The notes under the pieces: model-generated
What the model was told of the DNA's origin: nothing
What the model saw: only the letters and a program-made list of their open reading frames with translations
The model's database searches: none
Origin: CAYTSW01 sp964440605
GTDB lineage: Bacteria; Planctomycetota; Phycisphaerae; Phycisphaerales; UBA1924
Reading direction: 5' to 3'
DNA: 21,197 bases
Assembly: GCA_964440605.1 (NCBI GenBank)
Contig: CAYTSW010000038.1
Coordinates: forward strand, 1-21,197
Part shown: one piece after another, positions 13,895-21,195 of the stretch
Layout of the letters: the number at the start of each line of letters is the position of its first letter
Position numbering within the stretch: position 1 is the first letter of the stretch
Made by a program: the position numbers and the translations under genes

Positions 13895-15424
13895 CTACTT
13901 GAGCTGGTACTCGGGCATGGCGCCGATGAGGGCGAGCATGCCGGTGACGATGCCGGGGGTGACGCGGCCGCCGGTTTCCTGGGCGAAGTCGCGGAGGGTG
14001 GCGGTGTGGCGCTTGCGCGGGTCGCCGCCGAGGGTGAGGCGGAGGAGGTAGTTGATCACCTTGTCGGCGTCGCGTGCGGCGCCGGGGTCGACCTCGTTCA
14101 GGTCGTCGAGCAGCGACGTGGGGTCGTACTCGGCGAGGACGGAGGAGGCGTCGAAGCCGGCGGGGGTGCGGCCGGTGAGCAAATAGTTCGCGAGGTTCTG
14201 GCGTACGTAGATGGTGCTGGTGTTGATCCAGGTGCGTCCGCCCGACCAGCCGGCGACGTTGGGCGGGAAGAGCAGCGACTGGCCCATGCGGCCCATCGCG
14301 TCGATGAGCACGCCGAGATCGCGCGCGGGCGTGCGCAGGGAGCGGATGGCGCCGACGGTGAGCTCGACCGGGCTCTTGATGGACGCGCGCAGGAAGGCGG
14401 GGTCGTAGAAGTGCTGCGAGAGGAAGAGCCGGCGGAGCATGGGCTTGAGCTCGTAGTTGGCGCGGGCGAGCATCTCGGCGAGTTCGTGGACGACACGTCG
14501 GACGTTGCGCGCGGCTTCGGGGTTGGCGGGCTCGTGGTCGGCGACGAAGAAGCGGTGCAGCTTGGTGGCGATGAAGCGTGCGCAGTCGACGCGTTGGAGG
14601 ATGAGGGAGACGAAGTCGTCGCCGTCGAGGTTGCCGCGGGCGCCAAGGAGCTGCTTGGAGCCTTGGTCGTGCTGGTCGTTGTTGAAGTAGAAGTCGTTGT
14701 GGTCGAAGGTGTAGCCGGTGAGAGCGCGGGCGCCTTCCTTGATGTCGCGTTCGGTGTAGTTGCCCTCGCCAAGGGCGAAGAGCTCCATGAGCTCTCGTGA
14801 GAGGTTTTCGTTGGGGCTGTTCTTGCGGTTGGTGTCGTTGTCGAGGTACTTGATCATCGCGGGGTCGCGGATGATGCGGTAGAGCAGGTCTCCGAAGTTG
14901 CCCACGGCGTGGGTTCGGAAGAGCTGGTTCTGCATGTACATGTGGTAGCTGTTCTCGACCTTGCGGTAGCCGGTCGCGAAGTGGCCGTGCCAGAAGAGGG
15001 TCATCTTCTCTTCGAGGGGGCGCGGCGTTTCGATCATGCGCGTGAGCCACCAGCGTTGGATGTCGCGGGCTTGCGAACGATCGGCGCCCTGTCGTTGCTG
15101 GCGACGTCGGCGGAGCTGGGCGAGCGTGTTCTCATCGCCCTCGCGCCGGGCGCGGGCGTAAGCCTGGCGCTCCTCCATGGTGTAGGGGCGCATGATGTCG
15201 TTGCGGAAGGCGTCGGCGCTGGGCTCGGGGTACGTGTCGATGATGTGGTAGTCGAGCAGGTGATCGACGGCCTTCTCGGGCCCCCACGAGGCGAGGAGGC
15301 GGACCTGGTCGGGCGTACCACCGAGCCCGGCGCGCCAGAGCAGATGCCGGGCTTGGGCGTAGCCGAACTGCTCGTCCGGGATGGGCTTGAGCGACGGGGA
15401 GGGGATGCGTGGTTCTGGGGGCAT
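13895..15424 (-). CDS. DUF1800 family protein
   Basis: A 509-aa DUF1800 protein, the usual partner of DUF1501; biochemical role unknown. Family hallmarks: ARHLLWRAGLGGTPDQV near the start (residues 25-41), EEKMTLFWHGHFATGYRKV, DNDTNRKNSPNENLSRELME followed by LFALGEGNYTERDI, ALTGYTFDHNDFYF, and LFLSQHFYDP further on. No signal peptide is obvious with the ATG at 15424, which is supported by GGAGG 6 bases upstream. Some family members are exported, so location is uncertain. It is the first gene of the DUF1800-DUF1501 operon; its promoter must lie in 15425-15620, where I see no convincing hexamers. Confidence 0.95.
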   Translation of the reverse strand: MPPEPRIPSPSLKPIPDEQFGYAQARHLLWRAGLGGTPDQVRLLASWGPEKAVDHLLDYHIIDTYPEPSADAFRNDIMRPYTMEERQAYARARREGDENTLAQLRRRRQQRQGADRSQARDIQRWWLTRMIETPRPLEEKMTLFWHGHFATGYRKVENSYHMYMQNQLFRTHAVGNFGDLLYRIIRDPAMIKYLDNDTNRKNSPNENLSRELMELFALGEGNYTERDIKEGARALTGYTFDHNDFYFNNDQHDQGSKQLLGARGNLDGDDFVSLILQRVDCARFIATKLHRFFVADHEPANPEAARNVRRVVHELAEMLARANYELKPMLRRLFLSQHFYDPAFLRASIKSPVELTVGAIRSLRTPARDLGVLIDAMGRMGQSLLFPPNVAGWSGGRTWINTSTIYVRQNLANYLLTGRTPAGFDASSVLAEYDPTSLLDDLNEVDPGAARDADKVINYLLRLTLGGDPRKRHTATLRDFAQETGGRVTPGIVTGMLALIGAMPEYQLK

Positions 15425-15620
15425 GCGGGTCCTCCGGGTCGGCGTCGGGCCGTTCAGCGTGGTCGCAGGGACAACGCCTTGGACGCGTGGTCATTGCGTC
15501 TGTTCGGTGGATGGTGCCATGGAGTGGCGTCGGAGTCGAGTTTTTTGGTGGGTGTTTGGGTGGGGAGGCGACCGAGGGGGAGACGAGGAGACGGACAGAC
15601 GGAGAGTCGGCGTGGTGCGT

Positions 15621-15712
15621 GGGTGCCCGGCTCCTGCGCAGCAGAAGCCGGAATGAGGGATGACGGATCGCGCGCTGGGGGCCGGGTTCGGCTTCGCCGT
15701 ACCCGGGCACCC
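15621..15712 (+). repeat. Family A palindromic element, copy 2
   Basis: A 92-bp element with the same ends as copy 1 (GGGTGCCCGG at 15621, CCGGGCACCC ending 15712) and the same inner hairpins, of which CCGGGTTCGGC-TTC-GCCGTACCCGG is the stronger. It lies 11 bp downstream of the smpB stop, in the spacer before DUF1800. The remaining spacer 15425-15620 has nothing I can name except a T6 run at about 15541. Confidence 0.8.
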
Positions 15713-15723
15713 GCGGGGTCCTT

Positions 15724-16203
15724 TCAGCGGCGCTCGCGGGCGAGGGCTCGTTCGATGTCGCGTTGGGCGTCGCGCTTCTTGATGTCGGAGCGTTTGTCGT
15801 GCTGCTTCTTGCCCTTGCCGACGCCCACGAGGAGTTTGATGCGGCCTTCCTTGAAATACATCTTGAGCGGGACGAGCGTGACACCCTTCTCGGCGGCGGC
15901 GCGCGCGAGTTTGCGGATCTCGCGCTTGTGCGCGAGCAGCGGGCGGCTGCGCGTCGGCGCGTGCTGGGCGGCGGCGCCCGCGGGCGGGTATTCGTCGATG
16001 TGCGCTGAGAAGAGCGTGAGCGTGGGCGGATCTTCTTCGGCGCGGACGTACCCCTCGGCGATGGACGCCCGGCCCGCGCGGATCGCCTTGACTTCGGTGC
16101 CGGTGAGCTTGATGCCGCACTCGAGGGTGTCGGAGATGGTGTAGTCGTGCCGGGCCTTGCGGTTGTGGATCTCGGGCTCGGGCGCGGCTTTGGGCTTGGC
16201 CAT
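15724..16203 (-). CDS. smpB: SsrA-binding protein SmpB
   Basis: SmpB binds tmRNA and brings it to stalled ribosomes for trans-translation. At 159 aa it is normal length. Conserved blocks: NRKARHDYTISDTLECGIKL (14-33), TGTEVKAIRAGRASIAEGYV (34-53), HKREIRKL (91-98), LVPLKMYFKEGRIKLLVGVG (109-128), KGKKQHDKRSDIKKRDAQRD (129-148), and the basic C-terminal tail ending ALARERR that reads the ribosomal A site. A proline/alanine insertion at about 73-84 (PPAGAAAQHAPTR) is longer than in enterobacterial SmpB. The ATG at 16203 gives the usual family start; no strong ribosome binding site is visible. It is divergent from mqnD, and its tmRNA partner is not in the window. Confidence 0.97.
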   Translation of the reverse strand: MAKPKAAPEPEIHNRKARHDYTISDTLECGIKLTGTEVKAIRAGRASIAEGYVRAEEDPPTLTLFSAHIDEYPPAGAAAQHAPTRSRPLLAHKREIRKLARAAAEKGVTLVPLKMYFKEGRIKLLVGVGKGKKQHDKRSDIKKRDAQRDIERALARERR

Positions 16204-16299
16204 TGGGGAGTGTAGGGATCGTTCGGGGAAGCCGGTACGCGGAGTAACGGAGGGGACGGAGACAACGGAGGAGGGAGAGAGGTCGGAGAAGCGGGCGCG

Positions 16300-16385
16300 C
16301 GTGCCCGGCTACCGCGCAGCGGAAGCCGGATCACCGTGGCGCGATGTCGAGGATCCGGGTTCGGCTTCGCCGTACCCGGGCACCC
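16300..16385 (+). repeat. Family A palindromic element, copy 3
   Basis: An 86-bp element with a slightly decayed left end (GTGCCCGGCTACCGCGCAGC) and an intact right half ending CCGTACCCGGGCACCC. Unlike copies 1 and 2 it sits in a divergent spacer, ending 33 bp before the mqnD start, so it overlaps the likely mqnD promoter or leader. Confidence 0.78.
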
Positions 16386-16418
16386 GAGCTTTCGGTGTGC
16401 CCGCTCCTACGCTTGCGC

Positions 16419-17309
16419 ATGAGTGAGGTGCTTGAGCTGACCATCGGGCACTCGCCCGATCCGGACGATGCGTTCATGTGGTGGCCTTTGGGGTCGGTGG
16501 ACCCGGCTGAGCCGCACGAGGCGACGGTGGATGTGTCGCCCTTCGGGTTTCGGCCGATCGCGCAGGACATCGAGCAACTCAACGCGCGGGCGCTGGATGT
16601 TGGCGACCTGGACATCACCGCGATGAGCTTTCACACCGCGGTGCATGCGGCCGAGCGGTATGTCCTGACGGCGTGCGGAGCGAGCATTGGGGATGGGTAT
16701 GGGCCCAAGATCGTCGCGAATCGGGCGATGGAGACGGGCGAACTGCGGAACGGGCGGATCGCGGTGCCGGGGGTGCGCACGACGGCGTACCTCACGACGC
16801 GGCTGATGCTGGGTGAGGAGTGGGAGGCGGTGGCGATGCCGTTCGAGACGGTGACGCATGCCGTGCAGCGGGGTGAGGTGGACGCGGGGATTGTGATCCA
16901 CGAGGCGCAGCTCACGTACGCCGACATGGGGTTGCATCTTGTTGCGGATCTTGGGGCTTGGTGGGCGGGGCACACGGGCGGGCTGCCGTTGCCTCTTGGG
17001 GCGAACGCGGTGCGCGCGGACTTGGATGAGCGGTTCGGGGCCGGAACGCTGGAGCGATTGGAGGCGGTGCTGCGGTCGTCGATCGAGTACGCGATGGTGC
17101 AGCGCGAGCGCGGGTTGGATCACGCGGCGGGGTTCGCGCAGCCGGGCACGACGCGGGAGCAGGCCGACACGTTCATCGGGATGTACGTGAACGCGTTGAC
17201 GCTCGACATGGGGGCGCGTGGTGAGGAGGCGTTTGCGCGGCTGGTGCGCGAGGGACGCGAGGCGGGGCTGCTGCCGGAGGGTGGGGCGCCGAGGGTGGTG
17301 CGGGGGTAG
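16419..17309 (+). CDS. mqnD: 1,4-dihydroxy-6-naphthoate synthase
   Basis: MqnD acts in the futalosine route to menaquinone, converting cyclic de-hypoxanthine futalosine to 1,4-dihydroxy-6-naphthoate. The 296-aa product has the periplasmic-binding-protein-like fold of the MqnA/MqnD family. The N-terminal IGHSPDPDDAFMWWPL (8-23) corresponds to the family's substrate-binding start, and the conserved blocks LDVGDLDITAMSFHTAVHAA, IAVPGVRTTAYLTTRLMLGE, VDAGIVIHEAQLTYADMGLH (with the catalytic-type histidine) and LPLPLGANAVR follow. ATG 16419 gives the normal family start; the frame is open 75 bases further upstream, through the family A repeat, which is not coding. MqnA is a close alternative, but the length and SPDPDDAF form favour MqnD. 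mqnB lies 3 kb downstream, which supports the pathway call. Confidence 0.9.
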   Translation: MSEVLELTIGHSPDPDDAFMWWPLGSVDPAEPHEATVDVSPFGFRPIAQDIEQLNARALDVGDLDITAMSFHTAVHAAERYVLTACGASIGDGYGPKIVANRAMETGELRNGRIAVPGVRTTAYLTTRLMLGEEWEAVAMPFETVTHAVQRGEVDAGIVIHEAQLTYADMGLHLVADLGAWWAGHTGGLPLPLGANAVRADLDERFGAGTLERLEAVLRSSIEYAMVQRERGLDHAAGFAQPGTTREQADTFIGMYVNALTLDMGARGEEAFARLVREGREAGLLPEGGAPRVVRG

Positions 17310-17310
17310 T

Positions 17311-17462
17311 CGGCCTGTGGCCGAAGACGGGCTGGAAGCCCGTCCCACCGAAGACAGGAAGACGGGTTTGGATCTCTTCCTTCCGTAGACAAAGACACAC
17401 ACCGGTCAGAGACCGGTGCCACCAAAGGCAGAAAGACGGGCTGGAAGGCGGTCCCACCGAAG
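17311..17462 (+). repeat. Family D hairpin cluster downstream of mqnD
   Basis: Four modules fill the convergent spacer between mqnD and the methyltransferase. They are CGGCC-TGT-GGCCG (17311-17323); GACGGGC-TGGAA-GCCCGTC with tail CCACCGAAG (17326-17353); CACCGGT-CAGAG-ACCGGTG with tail CCACCAAAG (17400-17427); and a second GACGGGCTGGAA copy (17434-17462) whose 3' arm has changed to GGCGGTC, breaking the stem but keeping the CCCACCGAAG tail. They may end transcription from both sides, although no U-tract is present. Confidence 0.7.
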
Positions 17463-17481
17463 GGAGGAAGACCGGGGGCTC

Positions 17482-18213
17482 TCAGTCTTCCTTTTTCATG
17501 ATGAAGAGGTAGTTGAAGCCTCGGAGGAAGAAGTTGTCTTTCTCGGCGGCTTTGTGCCAGTTGCCGCGGCGGAGTTTGGCGTTTTTGCGTGCGACCGCGA
17601 TGATGTCGGTGGGCTTGAAGCGCTCGCGCATGATGGCGAAGAGTTCGAAGCCGATGGGCATGAAGGGGCGGCCCTTCTTGAAGGAGTCGCTGACGTAGAG
17701 GGCCATATAGCGCCGGTTGCGCAGGACGCGGTGGGCCTCGTGGATGACCTTGGTCATGGCGTCGTAGTAGGCGGCGCCGTGGTCATCGCCGCCGGCGTCG
17801 AGCTTGCCGATGCAGCGCGGGTCGTCGGAGTAGTCGACGTGGGTGGAGTAGGGCGGGTCGACGAAGAAGAAGTCGACCGCGGCGTCATCGACAGGGAGTG
17901 ATCGCGCGTCGGCTTGGGTGATGTCGGGGCGGGTTGGGGCGAGGTCGAAGCCGAGGGGTTTCCGGCCGAGCTCGGTGGCGACGTCGATGGTGGTGCCGGA
18001 GCCGACCATGGGGTCGAGGACGACGTCGTTTTCGCGGGTGTAGCGTTGGAGGAGTTGCCAGAGGACCCATGAGGGCGTGGCGCCGACATAGTGCTTGGAG
18101 CCGTGCTCGGTGGGGCCGTAGTGCTGGGAGGGATACTCCCAGAGGGTGGTGGTGAGGATGCGCGGCTTGGGTTTGGTGCGCGTGTAGGGGGCTTTGTAAG
18201 AAGGCTGGTTCAT
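17482..18213 (-). CDS. DNA methyltransferase (N4-C/N6-A type), orphan
   Basis: A 243-aa SAM-dependent methyltransferase. The SAM-binding motif I is VVLDPMVGSGTTIDVA (64-79) and the catalytic motif IV is VDPPYST (118-124), the DPPY form of amino-methyltransferases acting on adenine N6 or cytosine N4. An upstream segment TPSWVLWQLLQRYT (46-59) looks like motif X. The order X-I-IV differs from the usual beta-class order, and little sequence is available for a target-recognition domain: the C-terminal 120 residues hold motifs V-VIII and a basic stretch (ARKNAKLRRGNWHKAAEK). No restriction enzyme is nearby. ATG 18213 overlaps the nrnA-like stop codon in ATGA, so translation is coupled. DNA is the most likely substrate by motif; RNA cannot be excluded. 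Confidence 0.85.
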   Translation of the reverse strand: MNQPSYKAPYTRTKPKPRILTTTLWEYPSQHYGPTEHGSKHYVGATPSWVLWQLLQRYTRENDVVLDPMVGSGTTIDVATELGRKPLGFDLAPTRPDITQADARSLPVDDAAVDFFFVDPPYSTHVDYSDDPRCIGKLDAGGDDHGAAYYDAMTKVIHEAHRVLRNRRYMALYVSDSFKKGRPFMPIGFELFAIMRERFKPTDIIAVARKNAKLRRGNWHKAAEKDNFFLRGFNYLFIMKKED

Positions 18214-19286
18214 GTTGCGTCGTTGATGGCGTTGGTCACCAGCTCGCGAATGGTGAGCTGGGCGGGCTCGATGGGCTGGTCGAGCTTGGCGCCGGCGGCG
18301 TGTTTGTGGCCGCCGCCGCCGAGGGTGGCAAGCAGGGCGGCGACGTCGATCTCCGGGCCGTCGGGGCTGGCGGCCTTGGAGCGGAGGGAGACTTTGACCG
18401 AGCCATCGGGCTGTTCGACGAGGAGGCAGGAGACGCGGACGGGTTGGACTTGACGCGGGAGGTCGACGAGGCCGGAGGTGTCGGAGCGGGCGGCGCCGGT
18501 CGAGGCGAAGTCGGCCTCGGTGATGGTCATCATCGCGGCGCGCTGGTCGGCGAAGAGCTCGATGGAGGGCGCGGCGCGCTTGATGAGCTCGAGGCGTTCG
18601 GGCGTGTCGGCATACTCGCTCATCTGGACGAGGGCGTTGGCGTCGACGCCGGCTTCGAGGAGGTCGGCGGCGGTGCGCATGGTGCGCGGGGTGACGCTGG
18701 CGTGGCGGAACCACGCGGTGTCGGTGCCGATGCCGAGGTAGAGGGGCGTCGCGACATCGACTGGCAGGTCGGTGATGGAGCCGAGGCCGAGGATCTCGGC
18801 GGCGAGTGCGGCGGCGATCTCGCAGGCGGCGGCGGCTTCGATGTCGATATACCGACGCCGGGCGATTTCGCCATCGCCCGTGCGGTGGTGATCGAGGATG
18901 GTGGCCTTATCGGCGCGGGTCTCGAGGAACGCGCGCGCTGAGTGGAGCTGCGACCACGAGCCGGTGTCGCAGATGAGGACGGCGTCGACGTCCTCCATGA
19001 GGTTTTCGGTGAAGATGTCGGGCGTGTCGGCTTCGTCGAAGAGGGCGGGCGTGTCGGCGACGATGGCGCGGAAGCGGTCGGGAAAGGGGCCGGTGTAGAC
19101 GGGCGTGGCGGGGATGCCGCGGGCGAGCAGCGCGCGGGTGAGGGCGAGGGTGGAGCCGACGGCGTCGCCGTCGGCCTTGGCGTGGGTGAGGACGACGACG
19201 GAGGTGGCGTAGCGGAGGTGGCGCGCGATGTCGGGGAGGGAGGTGTTGGTGGACCAGTCGGTGGTGAAGGCGGGTTCGTCGGTCAC
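18210..19286 (-). CDS. DHH-family phosphoesterase, NrnA-like nanoRNase/pAp phosphatase
   Basis: A 358-aa DHH/DHHA1 protein. NrnA homologues degrade 2-5-nt RNAs and dephosphorylate 3'-phosphoadenosine 5'-phosphate. Metal-binding motifs: ADGDAVGS (about 34-41), CDTGSW (about 102-107), DHHRTG (about 126-131) and GIGTDTAWFRH (about 174-184). The C-terminal DHHA1 domain carries GGGGHKHAAG (about 322-331), which binds the RNA end. The GTG at 19286 is chosen because it overlaps the ribF stop codon as GTGA and leaves the normal family N-terminus; the open frame continues upstream but overlaps ribF. Its own stop overlaps the methyltransferase start as ATGA. It is the middle gene of a tight three-gene operon. 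Confidence 0.9.
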   Translation of the reverse strand: MTDEPAFTTDWSTNTSLPDIARHLRYATSVVVLTHAKADGDAVGSTLALTRALLARGIPATPVYTGPFPDRFRAIVADTPALFDEADTPDIFTENLMEDVDAVLICDTGSWSQLHSARAFLETRADKATILDHHRTGDGEIARRRYIDIEAAAACEIAAALAAEILGLGSITDLPVDVATPLYLGIGTDTAWFRHASVTPRTMRTAADLLEAGVDANALVQMSEYADTPERLELIKRAAPSIELFADQRAAMMTITEADFASTGAARSDTSGLVDLPRQVQPVRVSCLLVEQPDGSVKVSLRSKAASPDGPEIDVAALLATLGGGGHKHAAGAKLDQPIEPAQLTIRELVTNAINDAT

Positions 19287-20326
19287 GGTGTGGTGGCCCC
19301 GGCGGTGTGGGTGTGCGGGTATGTCGAGTCGAGCAAGAGCTCGATGATGTCGCGTGCGCGCTGCACGTCGCGGGCCATCTGATCGCAGAGCGACTCGGCG
19401 GAGGCGAACCGCGCCTGGCCTCGGAGCCAAGCGACGAGCTCGAGGGTGATGGGCCAGTGGTAGTCGAACGATGGTTCGTTGCAGGAGGCGTCGGGGCCGA
19501 GCCAGTCGAGGATGTGGGCCTCCATGGTGCGGTTCATGCGGTCGAAGGTGGAGCGCGGGCCGACGTGGACGGCGGCGGGGCGCAACTGGTCGTTGGGGAG
19601 GTGAGCGACCGCGGCGTAGACGGCGTCGGCGGGGAGGAGCTGATCGGTGTCGATGTTGGCGGTGGGATAGCCGATGGTGCGGCCTCGCTTGTCGCCGGGG
19701 ACGACCTCGCCCTCGATGGCGTAGTGACGGCCGAGGATGCGGGCGGCGTCGGCGACGCGGCCGCGCTCGATGAGCCAGCGGGTGATGGTGCTCGAGCAGG
19801 TGACGAGCGTCTGGTCGGAGAGGGGTTGTTCGACGTCGGGGACGACAATGAGCTCGAAGCCATGGCGCTTGCCGAGGTCTTTGAGGGTGCGCACATCGCC
19901 GGCGCGTTTGGCGCCGAAGCGGAAGTCCTGGCCTTCGACCATGTGGGTCGGCCGGTAGTCGCGGACGAGCTGTTCGATGAAGTCTTCGGGCGAGCAGGCG
20001 AGGAGCTCGCGCGTGGGCTCTAGGCGGACGACGTCATCGGCGCCGAGTTGTTTCAGCAGGCGCGTGCGCTGCTCGAAGGTGGTGAGACGCGGGGGGACGC
20101 GGTCGGGAAAGAGGACGGCGGCGGGGGGCGGGTCGAAGGAGAGGGCGACGACGCGGCCGTGCTCCCCCACTGCTTCACGCGCAGCGTGGATGAGGGCGGC
20201 GTGGCCGAGGTGGACGCCGTCGAAGTTGCCGATGGTGATGGCGGTGGGCGCGGCGTTGGTTGTGGAAGAGGGCGCGGGCACGCTCGGACGGTACGCACGG
20301 GCGGGCTGGGTTGCTAGTTGGGTCAC
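19283..20326 (-). CDS. ribF: Bifunctional riboflavin kinase/FAD synthetase
   Basis: RibF phosphorylates riboflavin to FMN and adenylates FMN to FAD. The 347-aa product has the N-terminal nucleotidyltransferase domain (ITIGNFDGVHLGHAALIHAA, with GNFDGVHLGH, then THMVEGQDFRFGAKRAGD) and the C-terminal kinase domain (GEVVPGDKRGRTIGYPTANI with GYPTANI, then AAVHVGPRSTFDR and EAHILDW). The start is uncertain. GTG 20326 is annotated; ATG 20347 would add 7 residues and overlap the mqnB start codon; GTG 20281 would remove 15 and bring the start closer to the usual 15-20 residues before GNFDG. None has a clear ribosome binding site. It is first in the operon and divergent from mqnB with almost no spacer. 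Confidence 0.93.
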   Translation of the reverse strand: MTQLATQPARAYRPSVPAPSSTTNAAPTAITIGNFDGVHLGHAALIHAAREAVGEHGRVVALSFDPPPAAVLFPDRVPPRLTTFEQRTRLLKQLGADDVVRLEPTRELLACSPEDFIEQLVRDYRPTHMVEGQDFRFGAKRAGDVRTLKDLGKRHGFELIVVPDVEQPLSDQTLVTCSSTITRWLIERGRVADAARILGRHYAIEGEVVPGDKRGRTIGYPTANIDTDQLLPADAVYAAVAHLPNDQLRPAAVHVGPRSTFDRMNRTMEAHILDWLGPDASCNEPSFDYHWPITLELVAWLRGQARFASAESLCDQMARDVQRARDIIELLLDSTYPHTHTAGATTP

Positions 20327-20345
20327 GGGGCGTGAGGATGGCGGC

Positions 20346-21095
20346 ATGCGGAGAGCGATGCTTCCTTCAACGAGCGGTGAACGGCGGTGGCTGCTGGTGA
20401 TCGCGGCGTCGGCCGAGGCGAGGGCGGTCGTCCGCGGGATCGCGCCGGACTGGCTGGAAGCGCATGGCGGGAGCGACGCGCTGGGCGCGGCGTGGGAGGC
20501 GTTGCAGATCAGCGAGAGGTTCGAGGTGGTGGTGACGGGCGTGGGCAAGGCCAACGGCGCGGGCGGGGCGGCGCGGGTGATGGATCGCGATCGGCACTGC
20601 GGCGTGGTGTCGATCGGCGTCGCGGGTATGTATGAGCCGACGTCGGGAGGCACTCGGCTGGAGCTGGGACAGCGCGTGGCGGTGGTGACGAGTCTGTTCG
20701 CGGACGAGGGCGTGGTGACGCCGCAGGGATTCGAAACGGCTGAGGAGATGGGCTTTGCGCCGGCGGAGGGAGTCATGACGGGGGCGGCGGGGATGGCGGT
20801 GTCGTGCGACCATCATTTATTGCACGACGACAACACGCTGGAGCGGGCGGACGAGGCGACGGTCTCAACGTGCTCGGGGACGGACACGCGGGCGCGGTTC
20901 GTGCGTGATCGGACCGGGGCGATGATCGAGACGATGGAGGGGGCGGCGGTGGGGCTGGTGGCGCGGCGGGTCGCCTTCGACGTGCCGTTCGTGCACCTGC
21001 GGGTGATCAGCAACACGACGGGGGACCGGAAGAAGCAGGTGTGGAACCTGCCGCGGGCGTTGGAGGAGCTGTCGAAGTTCGCGGCGGTCCTGTAA
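20346..21095 (+). CDS. mqnB: Futalosine hydrolase
   Basis: MqnB removes hypoxanthine from futalosine in the alternative menaquinone pathway and is related to nucleosidases/nucleoside phosphorylases. The 249-aa product shows VTGVGKANGAGGAARVM (60-76), VSIGVAGMYEPTSG, EGVVTPQGF, STCSGTDTRARFVRDRTGAM, METMEGAAVGLVARR (the MEGAA block binds the ribose) and RVISNTTGDRKKQVW near the end. ATG 20346 is used because GAGG lies 8 bases upstream; an in-frame ATG at 20358 is an alternative. With mqnD at 16419 it supports a full futalosine pathway in this organism; mqnA, mqnC and mqnE are not in the window. Its promoter must overlap the 5' end of ribF. Confidence 0.92.
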   Translation: MRRAMLPSTSGERRWLLVIAASAEARAVVRGIAPDWLEAHGGSDALGAAWEALQISERFEVVVTGVGKANGAGGAARVMDRDRHCGVVSIGVAGMYEPTSGGTRLELGQRVAVVTSLFADEGVVTPQGFETAEEMGFAPAEGVMTGAAGMAVSCDHHLLHDDNTLERADEATVSTCSGTDTRARFVRDRTGAMIETMEGAAVGLVARRVAFDVPFVHLRVISNTTGDRKKQVWNLPRALEELSKFAAVL

Positions 21096-21159
21096 CTGGC
21101 GGGACGGTCGGGGCGGCGGATGGGGTTGGCTATCGGGCGGCGTTGATGGCGAGGCGAGG

Positions 21160-21195
21160 CTGGTGGAGTGGGTTTGCGCGGTCTGGTGGAGTGGG
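21160..21195 (+). repeat. Short direct repeat at right edge
   Basis: CTGGTGGAGTGGG occurs at 21160-21172 and 21183-21195, a 23-bp period that may continue past the window. The spacing is not a multiple of three. The rest of 21096-21197 holds nothing recognisable. Confidence 0.5.

Noticed and set aside
17311..17462. CRISPR array
   Set aside because: Repeats are few, differ from each other, and have irregular spacing; no cas genes are present.
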